DNA of 64,000 bases from CADCTQ01 sp963844325 (GTDB lineage: Bacteria; Bacteroidota; Bacteroidia; Cytophagales; 172606-1): the NCBI GenBank assembly GCA_963844325.1, contig CAWJNV010000002.1, positions 5,704,001 to 5,768,000 on the forward strand. The letters run 5' to 3'. The translations under genes were made by a program, and so were the position numbers. The notes below the pieces were generated by a model that was not told the DNA's origin, did not search any database, and saw only the letters and a list, made by a program, of their open reading frames with translations. Below, piece after piece: positions 10,065-18,409 of the stretch (the stretch's first letter is position 1; every line of letters starts with the position of its first letter).

Positions 10065-10177
10065 AGAAGCGAGGAGTGAGAAGCGAGGAGCGAGAAGGCG
10101 ATGCACGCACTTTGCCGTTATCCCCGGAAGAGTCCGTGTCCCTCCTTCTCGCTTCTCACTCCTGACTTCTCGCTTCT
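10065..10177. repeat. Heptameric inverted repeat, copy related to 51309-51419
   Basis: Arms 10065-10098 and 10144-10177 are complementary at about 29 of 34 positions and consist of degenerate 7-nt units of the type GCGAGAA / GTGAGAA. The loop contains ACGCACTTTGCCGTT, which is nearly repeated in the loop of the palindrome at 51309-51419, so the two are copies of one element. The right arm touches the stop codon of maeB. Confidence 0.85.
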
Positions 10178-12476
10178 AGATTTCAAACTGCGCCGGCTCC
10201 AGCACTTTCTTCTCCTGCGCCTCTACCACGGCAATGGCCACTACGTTCACGATTTCGCGGATGGAGGAGCCCAGTTGGAGGATGTGCACGGGTTTGCGCA
10301 TGCCCATCAGGATGGGGCCGATCACCTCCGCCCCGCCGATCTCCTGGAGGAGTTTGTAGGCGATGTTGCCGGAGGCCAGGTCGGGGAAAATCAAGGTGTT
10401 GGCGCCGCTCTCGGCCAGGTCGCTGAAGGGGTAGGTCTCCTGCAGCAGCCGGGGGTTGAGGGCCACGTTGGCCTGGATGTCGCCGTCGATCACCAGGTCG
10501 GGGTAGCGGCGTTTGGCCCGCTGGGTGGCCTCAATGGCCTTGGCGGGAATCTCGCCGGGGTTGGAGCCGAAGTTGGAATACGAAAGCACGGCAATGCGGG
10601 GCTCCACGTCGAAGAACCGCACCTTGCGGGCCGTCAGGCCGATGATCTCCACCAGGTCGTCGGCGGTGGGGTTTTCGTTTACGGTGGTGTCGGCAAAGAA
10701 GTAGGCTTGCTTCTTGTTCTGGATCACGTACATGCCGGCCACGCGGCGGCGCCCCTCCTCCACCCCGATCACCTGCAGGGCCGGCCGGATGGTGCGGGCG
10801 TATTCTTTGGTGAGGCCCGAAATGAGGGCGTCGGCCTCGCCGGCGGCCACCATCATGGCGCCGAAGTAGTTGCGGTCCTGCGTCATCAGCTTGCGGCTGT
10901 CGTGCAGGGTAAGGCCCTTGCGCTGCCGCTTCTGGTAGAGCAGCTGGGCAAACCGGTTGCACCGCTCCTGCTCCTTCACCACGTCGATGATCTCGCAGTG
11001 GTTCGGGTCGAGTTCGATCTTGTTCTCCTTGATGATCTGCTTGATGCGTTCCCGGTCGCCGAGCAGGATGGGAATGGCGATGCCTTCGTCCTGGAGGATC
11101 TGGGCGGCCTTGAGGATTTTATACGTGTCGGCTTCGGCGAACACCACGCGTTTGGGGTCCTGCCGGGCCCGGCCGATCACCCGCGACATGAGGCGCTGGT
11201 CGATGCCCACGCGTTTTTCGAGTTCCAGGTGGTAGGCGTCGAAGTCGGGAATGGGACGCCGGGCCACGCCCGACTCCATTGCCGCCCGGGCCACGGCCGG
11301 CGAGATGGTGGTGATCAGGCGCGGGTCGAGGGGCTTGGGAATCAGGTACTCGGGGCCGAACGACAGGGCGTTGTTCTCGTAGGCTTTGTTCACCGACTCG
11401 GGCACGGGCTCTTTGGCCAGTTCGGCAATGGCCCGCACGGCGGCCAGCTTCATGGCTTCGTTGATCTCGGTGGCCCGCACGTCGAGGGCCCCGCGGAAGA
11501 TGTAGGGGAAGCCCAGCACGTTGTTTACCTGGTTGGGGTTGTCGGAACGGCCCGTCGCCATGATGATGTCGGGCCGCGAGGCCATTGCCAGGTCGTAGGC
11601 GATTTCGGGGTCGGGGTTGGCCAGGGCGAACACAATCGGGCTGGATGCCATCATGCGCAGGTGTTCGGGGGTAATTACATTGGCCGCCGACAAACCCAGG
11701 AATACGTCGGCGCCGGTCATGGCTTCCATCAGGTTGGTAATGGGCCGGGTCGTGGCAAACTCGCGGCGGATGTCGTCGAGGTCGGGGCGGTCGGCGTGCA
11801 GGATGCCGTTGATGTCGTTCATCACGATGTGGTCGCGCGGCACGCCGAGTTCCACGTACAGTTTTACGCAGGCAATGGCCGCCGCCCCGGCCCCGTTGAC
11901 CACAATCCGGATGTCTTCAATGTTCTTGCCCACCACTTCGAGGGCGTTGAGCAGGGCCGCCGACGAGATGATGGCCGTGCCGTGCTGGTCGTCGTGCATC
12001 ACCGGGATGTTCATCTGCTTGCGCAGTTCCCGCTCGATGTGGAAACACTCGGGGGCTTTGATGTCTTCCAGGTTCACGCCGCCGAAAGTAGGTTCCAGCG
12101 ACTTGACGATGCGGATGAATTCGTCGGGGTCGGTGCAGTCGATCTCGATGTCGAACACGTCGATGCCGGCAAACTTCTTGAACAAGACGCCCTTGCCTTC
12201 CATCACGGGTTTGGAGGCTTCGGGGCCGATGTTGCCCAGGCCCAGCACGGCGGTGCCGTTGGAAATGACGGCCACCAGGTTGCCCCGGGAGGTGTACTTG
12301 TAACTGTCTTCGGGGTTGGCGGCAATCTCCTTGCAGGGCTCGGCCACGCCGGGCGAATAGGCCAGGGCCAGGTCGTACTGCGAACTGAGCACTTTGGAGG
12401 GAACCACCTCAATCTTACCGGGTTGCGGACTGGCGTGGTACGCCAGGGCATCTTCTCTGCGAATCTTAACGGCCAT
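10176..12476 (-). CDS. maeB: NADP-dependent malic enzyme with C-terminal phosphotransacetylase-like domain
   Basis: Oxidatively decarboxylates malate to pyruvate, giving NADPH. At 766 aa it is the long MaeB type: an N-terminal malic-enzyme domain (about residues 1-160, including SPGVAEPCKEIAANPE), a Rossmann domain (about 165-400, VVNGAGAAAIACVKL), and a phosphate acetyltransferase-like regulatory domain (about 425-766, ending in VLEPAQFEI). In characterised MaeB proteins the last domain is allosteric rather than catalytic. It is the first gene of the maeB-ruvA-sprA run. A TAATTTTG box lies about 45 bases upstream of its ATG. Confidence 0.95.
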   Translation of the reverse strand: MAVKIRREDALAYHASPQPGKIEVVPSKVLSSQYDLALAYSPGVAEPCKEIAANPEDSYKYTSRGNLVAVISNGTAVLGLGNIGPEASKPVMEGKGVLFKKFAGIDVFDIEIDCTDPDEFIRIVKSLEPTFGGVNLEDIKAPECFHIERELRKQMNIPVMHDDQHGTAIISSAALLNALEVVGKNIEDIRIVVNGAGAAAIACVKLYVELGVPRDHIVMNDINGILHADRPDLDDIRREFATTRPITNLMEAMTGADVFLGLSAANVITPEHLRMMASSPIVFALANPDPEIAYDLAMASRPDIIMATGRSDNPNQVNNVLGFPYIFRGALDVRATEINEAMKLAAVRAIAELAKEPVPESVNKAYENNALSFGPEYLIPKPLDPRLITTISPAVARAAMESGVARRPIPDFDAYHLELEKRVGIDQRLMSRVIGRARQDPKRVVFAEADTYKILKAAQILQDEGIAIPILLGDRERIKQIIKENKIELDPNHCEIIDVVKEQERCNRFAQLLYQKRQRKGLTLHDSRKLMTQDRNYFGAMMVAAGEADALISGLTKEYARTIRPALQVIGVEEGRRRVAGMYVIQNKKQAYFFADTTVNENPTADDLVEIIGLTARKVRFFDVEPRIAVLSYSNFGSNPGEIPAKAIEATQRAKRRYPDLVIDGDIQANVALNPRLLQETYPFSDLAESGANTLIFPDLASGNIAYKLLQEIGGAEVIGPILMGMRKPVHILQLGSSIREIVNVVAIAVVEAQEKKVLEPAQFEI

Positions 12477-12519
12477 ACAACATTAAAAAGGCGTCACGGG
12501 TACGCCGTGGTTTGCGGGC

Positions 12520-12527
12520 CAAAATTA
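12520..12527 (-). promoter_or_regulatory. Candidate -7 box for maeB
   Basis: On the minus strand the sequence reads TAATTTTG, an exact match to the Bacteroidota TAnnTTTG element, about 45 bases upstream of the maeB ATG. No TTTG is found at the expected -33 distance, so this is a partial match. Confidence 0.3.
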
Positions 12528-12797
12528 GGAGAATATTTTGATAGAATGGACTCCAATCAGGATTCGGGCGGGGGGCCAAACTTTGTAATGGCTTTTTACC
12601 TATTGGCAACGCATATCAATGGCGAAGGCAAACAGCGGAAAAGAATCGTCCGGCAGCGGATGCATTGTACCGGTCACTTTGCACGTCGCAAGTGGTATAC
12701 CGGTATTTCAGCAGGCAGACAGGGAGGGCTCGTCGTAACGGGCTCACCCAGGCAATTACCAGGAGAAGTTTACCTGTTGCATCAGCAGTTGTCGCAT

Positions 12798-13090
12798 GGC
12801 GGGAAAGCGTCGCGGGAAAGGGTCGCGTCGCGGCTCCCCTCCTCGGAGGGGTTAGGGGGTGGGTTTACCTATATGCTAGGCGTTACACCGGAATAAGTAC
12901 AAAGAAGTGTCCGCAAAAAGTTTTATTGTGGCGTAAGCGAGATCACCGCAGTGTGGTGATCCCCCATCTTCATGCGGTGATCCCCACATTACGCGTCTCA
13001 TGTGGGTAAACCCACCCCCTAACCCCTCCAAGGAGGGGAGCCGCGACGCGACGCCTTCCCGCCATGCGGCACTTTCCCGCCATGCGGCAG
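12798..13090. repeat. Large foldback (palindromic) element, copy 1
   Basis: Arms 12822-12869 and 13005-13052 are complementary at 47 of 48 positions, including CTCCCCTCC and GGGGTTAGGGGGTGGG. Outside them both ends carry GC-rich units of the type GGCGGGAAAGCG. The 135-base loop, read on the minus strand, resembles the loop of the element at 27363-27799 (GGGATCAYCACA followed by TTACGC), so these are two copies in opposite orientation. It contains no ORF of its own and looks like a non-autonomous repeat. Confidence 0.85.
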
Positions 13091-13165
13091 CCGTGTTCCC
13101 CGGGCAGCCATTTCCCCAACGGTCTCCAAAGGTGTATTCCCTGCTACGAAGGCAGCACAGCTAAC

Positions 13166-13779
13166 TTACCGGCACCTGATCTTAAAGTTCTTCTGCCTGA
13201 CCCGGGTGATAGTGCCACTGGGGGTAATTTTAAAGGTTGTGACCAGTGAATCACAGGGTGTGCCCGACGGCCGTTCACTAAGCTCCAGGTCCATCCGGAT
13301 AAGCAACGAATCATTCCGGAGGATACTCTTGGTTAGCTGGCCCGATCCCGCGTCGAAAAAAGAGGAAGCAACGACTTGTTCGGCCAGCAGTTTGCCATCG
13401 GGCGCAAAGTGGAACAACACCAGGTCGGGCGTATAGTGGCCGTTGCCGGCAAAGACGAGTTGGGAGTAGCCGGGTCGTTCGTTGTAGGCGTAATACGAGG
13501 CGGACATGCCACTGGCGCCGGTGAAAATACGACTCTTCCGGAACAGTCTGCGGTACGTGAGGGAATCGGTTTGCTTTAACTTCAGCTTATTGTCGTAGCC
13601 CAGTTTTTCGTTGCTGAAGCGTTTGAGGTTTACGTATTTGAACCGGGGCTTTAGCGTCCGGAAGTAATCGGCCTGCCGTTCTCTTTCCGCCCCGAATGGT
13701 CTCCCGGGCCCGGCTCCCGGGATGTCATTCCCAGCAGCACGGCCAGCACGACGATGGGCATCAGTACACTGCGTTTCAT
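13166..13779 (-). pseudogene. Hypothetical secreted protein gene, apparently frameshifted
   Basis: Two reading frames together make one plausible exported protein. The 5' frame begins at the ATG at 13779 with a clean signal peptide (MKRSVLMPIVVLAVLLGM) but stops after about 42 codons. A different frame, open without a start, continues as ERQADYFRTLKPRFKYVNL and runs through YNERPGYSQLVFAGNGHY to the stop at 13166. Adding one base in the CCCC run at 13690-13693 would join them into a protein of roughly 200 aa. This is either a real 1-bp deletion or a sequence error. The product family is not recognised; the mature part is Arg/Lys-rich and probably beta-rich. Confidence 0.6.
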
Positions 13780-13828
13780 GCGTGAGTCGTTTTGCGGTAA
13801 GCGTTCAAGCCCCGGTCAGAACGGTGGG

Positions 13829-14164
13829 CTACCATTCGATTCCCAACGTACCGGCCAGTTTGTCCCTGAGCAGTTCCACCAGTTCGGGGTCGTTGAACCC
13901 GTAGTGGTCTTCGATGTCAAGCACGACCAGTCGCTTGCCGGCCAGCTCCGCCCCGTACCGCTCCCGGAGGATGTCGCGGTGCCGCCGCTCCATGACGATG
14001 ATTACGTCGGCCCATTCCACCAGCTTTTGGGAAAGCCTGATCCGGGCCTTTTCACTCGTGCCGGCCGACCGGGCCTGGTACGCCGGGTGGTTGCGAAACA
14101 GCCCTTCGGCCGTGGGACTGCGCCACTGGTTGCGGCTGCACACGAACAACAGGTTTTCTTTCAT
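13829..14164 (-). CDS. Low-molecular-weight protein tyrosine phosphatase family protein
   Basis: A 111-aa protein with the P-loop VCSRNQWRSPTAE at its N-terminus: Cys9 is the predicted nucleophile and Arg15 and Ser16 complete CX5R(S/T). The later segment MERRHRDILRERYG and the acidic DIEDHYGFNDPEL could supply the general-acid Asp. It is shorter than classical LMW-PTPs (about 150 aa) but fits the short subfamily found in many bacteria. It sits alone between a broken gene and the palindrome that flanks the AT-rich island. The substrate is unknown. Confidence 0.8.
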   Translation of the reverse strand: MKENLLFVCSRNQWRSPTAEGLFRNHPAYQARSAGTSEKARIRLSQKLVEWADVIIVMERRHRDILRERYGAELAGKRLVVLDIEDHYGFNDPELVELLRDKLAGTLGIEW

Positions 14165-14575
14165 GCGTGGTTGGCATTATCAATCATGCGGCTTTTTACG
14201 CCACAGCGTTTTTTCGGTTTGGTGATGCCCGTCCGTTGGTTCGTCGAGTTACCAGCAGCCAAACGGCGATTCCTACAAAAGTCAAGCAGCCTGCCAAGTT
14301 CCGGGCCGAAGTCATCCCCCTACCCCCTTCCCTTAACTACGGGCAAACCCACAAGGGGGACTGCTTACACATCGGACGCGAATAAATCTTGCTAAGACAC
14401 CGATGTGTAAGCAGTCCCCCTTGTAGGAAGGTTTGTGCGAGAGACGAAGGGGGTAGGTGAATGGCTTTTTATTACTTCATTGATAACCACCCCTCATATC
14501 ATAATTACAACTCTGTTCAGGGCAATCAACTATTCTATTTTTGTAAAGATGTGGTGTGGGAATAGACCTAAACCA
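14165..14575. other. Intergenic region with palindrome at the edge of the AT-rich island
   Basis: A 411-bp gap. Besides the inverted repeat at 14319-14457 it shows a sharp fall in GC after about 14460, marking the left edge of the TIR-ABC island. No gene or RNA is recognised. Confidence 0.5.
14319..14457. repeat. Inverted repeat flanking the AT-rich island
   Basis: The inner arms 14351-14375 and 14400-14424 (ending ACTGCTTACACATCGG) are perfectly complementary over 25 bases. An outer pair, CCTACCCCCTT near 14319 and AAGGGGGTAGG at 14447-14457, extends the fold. The loop is 24 bases. It lies between the phosphatase gene and the membrane-protein gene and may act as a terminator for the AT-rich operon. 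Confidence 0.85.
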
Positions 14576-16009
14576 TCATTCCAATTCCGGCAGGTTAGCA
14601 AGCAGATGACACTTTATAATCAACACATAGTCCAGCACCGGAAGCAACAGTATTGAAAAAAAAGCTAACCATCCTGTTTCACTTTTTGAAACACCAATCA
14701 GCTGAATCAAAATATATGCTGCCAACACCAGCACAACAGGCAACAAAAAATAATTTATCAAAAAAACACTAAAATCATATATTTTATAATTTCTTTTCCT
14801 TGCCATGAGGCGATTTAGAAACAAAACTACCCCTAACAATACTGCCACAGCAGAAAGTACAGGATCTACTTCTGAATACAGATCTGTGACATAACTATAC
14901 AAAAAAGTATATCCAATCAAAGCAGTCATAATAATTCCATACAGCATCGATGCTATGAAAGAATAACGATGGCGACTTTTGTTAAAATCACTATTATATT
15001 TAGACCGCAATTGAAAAGTTACCGGAAGATCCATATGATACGTAAAAATACCGACAAAAAGTATAGCAAAGGCAAGAGGCAGACAGAAAATTTCCAGATT
15101 TCCGATTTTTTCTAATGTTTCTATTTCAGAATATAAATATGTATGATATTGGTTTATTGTGGAAGCAGAAAATTGAAATATGTTTCCGTTTTGGGGAACC
15201 AAGCCCGTTGAAATTGAATCACCGACGTAAAGCTTTAGATTATTTTCCAGCAGAACTTCCTTAACTTGACTCTTCACCGAAGCAATGTCTTCATACGACA
15301 TGCTTCTAACTCTTTTAAAAAATGATTTTATATCATCACGGTTATCACTGGTGTTAGCTTTATAAGATTCTGCTGATGAATCCATGTTAGATGCTACGGT
15401 TGCTGATATTACAACATTTAATTGCAAATCTACCGACAATTTACTATTTTTCTTTATACGCCTCGCCTTAACGTACAAGAATTTACGAGGAAAAGGCTCT
15501 TGAAAAATAAATTTATTGTCACTCAGCTCCCGTTCTATATCCGTTCTTCCCTCCGGCATAAAACCGGTTTTTATATAATCTATATATTTACTTTTCAGCA
15601 TTGCCACTCTAACTTTTTGCTTAAAATAAGACGTTTTTTCTCCACCAAAACAATAACTCACCCTATGTATGATTATATATGGCGGCAGAAGAGCATTAAG
15701 CATGAAAACAATAAAAAAAGAAATTTTAATCAGGTATACCGAACGATGATGCTGAATTGTAAGACTATCACTTATAAATTTAAACTGGTGCGCAAGTGCC
15801 TTTGAAAGCACCAAAGAATTGATACCCACATGAGAAAAATACAGATAAAAGTCTAATTGATTAATTTGCATCGGAGTAAAAACAGCATAGCAAACAGCTA
15901 TTGCCAGCAATAATAGAGAAACAGGCGCAAAAAGATGGAATTGAACCAGCCAAAGGTGAGGCTTTGTTTTAATAAGTATGTCGTCCCACTTCCTATATAA
16001 TTCAAACAT
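14576..16009 (-). CDS. Polytopic membrane protein of unknown family, third gene of TIR-ABC operon
   Basis: A 477-aa integral membrane protein. Hydrophobic segments lie near residues 25-44, 93-113, 305-325, 352-374, 383-402, 414-438 and 446-467. The region from about 115 to 300 is hydrophilic and forms a large loop domain. The N-terminus is aromatic and basic (ELYRKWDDILIKTKPHLW). I do not recognise the family. Because it directly follows an ABC ATPase gene (21-bp gap), it could be the membrane partner of that ATPase, although it lacks an obvious ABC-2 permease signature. Base composition is very AT-rich compared with flanking host genes, which points to transfer. Confidence 0.75.
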   Translation of the reverse strand: MFELYRKWDDILIKTKPHLWLVQFHLFAPVSLLLLAIAVCYAVFTPMQINQLDFYLYFSHVGINSLVLSKALAHQFKFISDSLTIQHHRSVYLIKISFFIVFMLNALLPPYIIIHRVSYCFGGEKTSYFKQKVRVAMLKSKYIDYIKTGFMPEGRTDIERELSDNKFIFQEPFPRKFLYVKARRIKKNSKLSVDLQLNVVISATVASNMDSSAESYKANTSDNRDDIKSFFKRVRSMSYEDIASVKSQVKEVLLENNLKLYVGDSISTGLVPQNGNIFQFSASTINQYHTYLYSEIETLEKIGNLEIFCLPLAFAILFVGIFTYHMDLPVTFQLRSKYNSDFNKSRHRYSFIASMLYGIIMTALIGYTFLYSYVTDLYSEVDPVLSAVAVLLGVVLFLNRLMARKRNYKIYDFSVFLINYFLLPVVLVLAAYILIQLIGVSKSETGWLAFFSILLLPVLDYVLIIKCHLLANLPELE

Positions 16010-16030
16010 ATGCGCTACCCAATTATAAAC

Positions 16031-17257
16031 CTAGGATTGAATGATAAGCTGTTTGGTAGAAAGGCTAATGTCCTGGAAATATTTTAATCTAATATTCTGG
16101 CGGAGACACTTCTCTAGAAATACCGATTCTGTAACATACAGAGGTGTGGTCAAGTAGAATGCGAAGCCATTGTAACTTAATTTTGAATTTTTAATGTCGG
16201 CGAACTTTTGCTCTAATTCCTCAATAGTACAGTCACACTTGAATTCAAAAACATTCTTATGCCTATTGCTTCCAATGTTTATATACCTGTCATTGAAAGC
16301 AATTACTCCTTTTTTCAACACGAGCATGTTATCTGCAACTGCTTCAACTTCTTCAATATTCTGTGAGCTCAAAACGATTGATATGGGATGCTTGATACTT
16401 TTGCTCAAGTCTCTTAAGTCGCTAAGTACCCTTAACCGGGTATTAATGTCAAGGTTGGCCAACGGTTCATCTAGCAAGAGAACCTTGGGTTTCCAAACCA
16501 GCGTTTTTGCCAAAGCAAAACGAAGTTTAAATCCGCCTGACAACTCCTGCCAGGTAGCTTTTTTGTAGATCCCGAGGCCCAGTCTTTGGATGATGGACTC
16601 TACTTCCCGATCATTGTTCTTCCCTAAAATGCCGTGTAGTGCTGCCTCGTATTGAATAGATTTAAGTACGCTTCCGGATAGTTCTCCTAACTCCTGGGGT
16701 AAATAAGCAATTTGGTACTTTATTATACTCCAATTCGAAGGCATATCTTTATCCTCCAGAACACCATAGGAGATACTTCCACGGTCGGGTGGCGACTGTC
16801 CGGCAATGATCTTTAGCAGGGTGGTCTTGCCATTGCCGTTTTCCCCGATCACCCCAGTAATTTCTCCCGCCCTGAGCGTAAGATTGATATCCTGAAGCGT
16901 AAAGTTTGTATTCTGAAATTCTTTGTAAACACCTTTGCAGATGAATACTTCACGCCGGGCTTCCCTTTTGGAAAGCCACAAATCTTCTATGTCTTTAAAA
17001 TAAGATGCATCAGGCGTCACTTCTTCCTGATCAAATATCCGTTCGGATAATTCAAGCATATCCTCGGCGATTCCCCTTCTCACTTCTTCAATGTCGGGCG
17101 CCTCAAACAAGTCTGACCTTAAAGAGACAGCCTCCGACTGAACCGCCTCACTCCGAGAGTACTGCTTGGCTAATTCAATCAGCAGACCTGCCGCTTCTGT
17201 CACGTTAAGTTTTACAACATCTTTAAACCTTTCAAGTTCCGGGTGATTTGCTTGCAT
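16031..17257 (-). CDS. ABC-type ATPase with N-terminal effector-associated-like domain
   Basis: A 408-aa protein. Residues about 8-78 form a compact helical segment (KLNVTEAAGLLIELAKQY and VRRGIAEDMLELSERI) resembling effector-associated domains. The ABC domain follows: Walker A GENGNGKTT (138-146), Q-loop YLPQEL (185-190), signature LSGGFKLRFA (239-248), Walker B VLLLDEP (259-265) and D-loop NLD. At the H-loop, where His is expected, the sequence is SSQNIEEVE with Gln299. A roughly 80-residue C-terminal tail is of unknown fold. The ATG lies 5 bases after the TIR gene stop, so the two are translationally linked. The ATPase assignment is certain; a transport role is not. Confidence 0.85.
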   Translation of the reverse strand: MQANHPELERFKDVVKLNVTEAAGLLIELAKQYSRSEAVQSEAVSLRSDLFEAPDIEEVRRGIAEDMLELSERIFDQEEVTPDASYFKDIEDLWLSKREARREVFICKGVYKEFQNTNFTLQDINLTLRAGEITGVIGENGNGKTTLLKIIAGQSPPDRGSISYGVLEDKDMPSNWSIIKYQIAYLPQELGELSGSVLKSIQYEAALHGILGKNNDREVESIIQRLGLGIYKKATWQELSGGFKLRFALAKTLVWKPKVLLLDEPLANLDINTRLRVLSDLRDLSKSIKHPISIVLSSQNIEEVEAVADNMLVLKKGVIAFNDRYINIGSNRHKNVFEFKCDCTIEELEQKFADIKNSKLSYNGFAFYLTTPLYVTESVFLEKCLRQNIRLKYFQDISLSTKQLIIQS

Positions 17258-17262
17258 GATAG

Positions 17263-18027
17263 TTAAAATCCCGTTTTATTTTGTTCCTCAATCACTTTAC
17301 TGATTAATTCAAAAATCTGCTGTTTGATGTCTTTAATCGTCCTTCGGTATATTTCATAAAATTCGAGTTGTTTATTCTGTTTCTTCATTTCTTCTTGTAT
17401 GATCAGCAGATCGGTATAATCACTTTTGACCTGACTTCCTTTGTCCTTCAAGTCTTCGTTCTCAGAAAAATCACTAATAAAATCAATCAATCTGTTGCAA
17501 GCTTCCTCGTAGTTGGCAATTTCAATCAGCTTCCTAATGGCATCTTTTCTCTTGATAGGGTTCCACTCTTGTATTTCATCGGTAATCACCAGAAGCACCT
17601 TCCTAATTCCTTCCACTACATTCCTGAAAGCTTCGTCAAGGTTCTGCCAACTCTCCACAAACTGCGGATTGGAGGGTAGCATTTGCAACTTGCTAAACGA
17701 GGTATGTTGAATGTCGCAACTTCTCAAACCAATGGGAATTACAACTGCCCTCCGCCGGTTGTGCAAGTCAATAGCTATTTCTAACTCAATCCGGTAAATG
17801 TAATCGGACCGGATGAAGTCAGGTGAGATCAGCAGCAGGATCAGCTCTGAAGATTCCAGCTTACGTTTTATTTCGTAATCCCAGTTCTGCCCCCCTCTCA
17901 GATCACCGTCTGTCCATAAGGTGACGTTTTCCGTTCTTATCAAAGCGTACAAGTGGGATACAAACTGGTCTTTAAGCTTAGTGTCTTTGTGAGAATACGA
18001 AATAAAAGTCCTTACCTGTTCAGTCAT
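17263..18027 (-). CDS. TIR domain protein with C-terminal helical adaptor, putative NADase effector
   Basis: A 254-aa protein with an N-terminal TIR_2-type domain. The first strand motif is VRTFISYSHKD, followed by SPDFIRSDYIYRIELE, where Glu81 sits at the position of the catalytic Glu of NAD-cleaving TIRs; the domain closes with FVESWQNLDEAFRNVVEGIRK. Residues about 155-245 are helical (KLIEIANYEEACNRLIDF and YRRTIKDIKQQIFELISKV) and resemble the N-terminal segment of the downstream ABC protein. An in-frame TTG seven codons upstream is less likely than the ATG at 18027. It is the first gene of an AT-rich operon. No transmembrane segment is seen, so it should be cytoplasmic. Confidence 0.85.
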   Translation of the reverse strand: MTEQVRTFISYSHKDTKLKDQFVSHLYALIRTENVTLWTDGDLRGGQNWDYEIKRKLESSELILLLISPDFIRSDYIYRIELEIAIDLHNRRRAVVIPIGLRSCDIQHTSFSKLQMLPSNPQFVESWQNLDEAFRNVVEGIRKVLLVITDEIQEWNPIKRKDAIRKLIEIANYEEACNRLIDFISDFSENEDLKDKGSQVKSDYTDLLIIQEEMKKQNKQLEFYEIYRRTIKDIKQQIFELISKVIEEQNKTGF

Positions 18028-18409
18028 TTTAAACAATTTCTGATTCAATACGGGTTACAAGCGGCTTATCCTACCCGGCGGCCCGGGTAACGAACAATCA
18101 CTACCATGCGTTTGCTGAATGCCCACGGCCCTCTTTGAGTATGTGCAAGATCAGACTAAGACCTTTCCTAGCCCGGATTGATGCTTTTTGGCAAACCGGG
18201 AGGGTTTCAAATACAGTTTACGGTGTGTAAATAATGGCATTAGAATATTTTCAGACAGTACATTAAGAGTTAAGTCTAAAATGATGAACTATTCGGAATA
18301 AATCAATTAAGGTGTCGGATATTATACAAATAACTGTGAACAGCCAAATGCGTAGTTGTAAAGTCATTTCCGTTTTATTGAGCTCATATGCCTGGCGCCG
18401 CAACCGCAT
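18028..18409. other. AT-rich intergenic region upstream of the TIR operon
   Basis: A 382-bp gap expected to carry the promoter of the TIR-ABC-membrane operon. No box matching TAnnTTTG is present at a suitable distance on the minus strand, so promoter recognition may differ from host genes. No RNA gene, repeat or conserved ORF is seen. Confidence 0.5.

Larger units (their letters stand above)
12477..13165. other. Gene-free region carrying a foldback repeat
   Basis: A 689-bp gap without a convincing gene. The first 300 bases hold the maeB promoter region and undistinguished sequence. The rest is dominated by the large foldback element listed separately at 12798-13090. The open frame that runs through here is read through repeats and is not coding. 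Confidence 0.6.

Noticed and set aside
10065..10177. Simple terminator reading of the heptameric palindromes
   Set aside because: They could terminate transcription, but lack the usual short GC stem plus T run, so they are listed as repeats rather than terminators.
18200..18260. CAAATA-type motifs as a promoter for the TIR operon
   Set aside because: None has the TA at the required distance after CAAA, so they do not match the reversed TAnnTTTG box.
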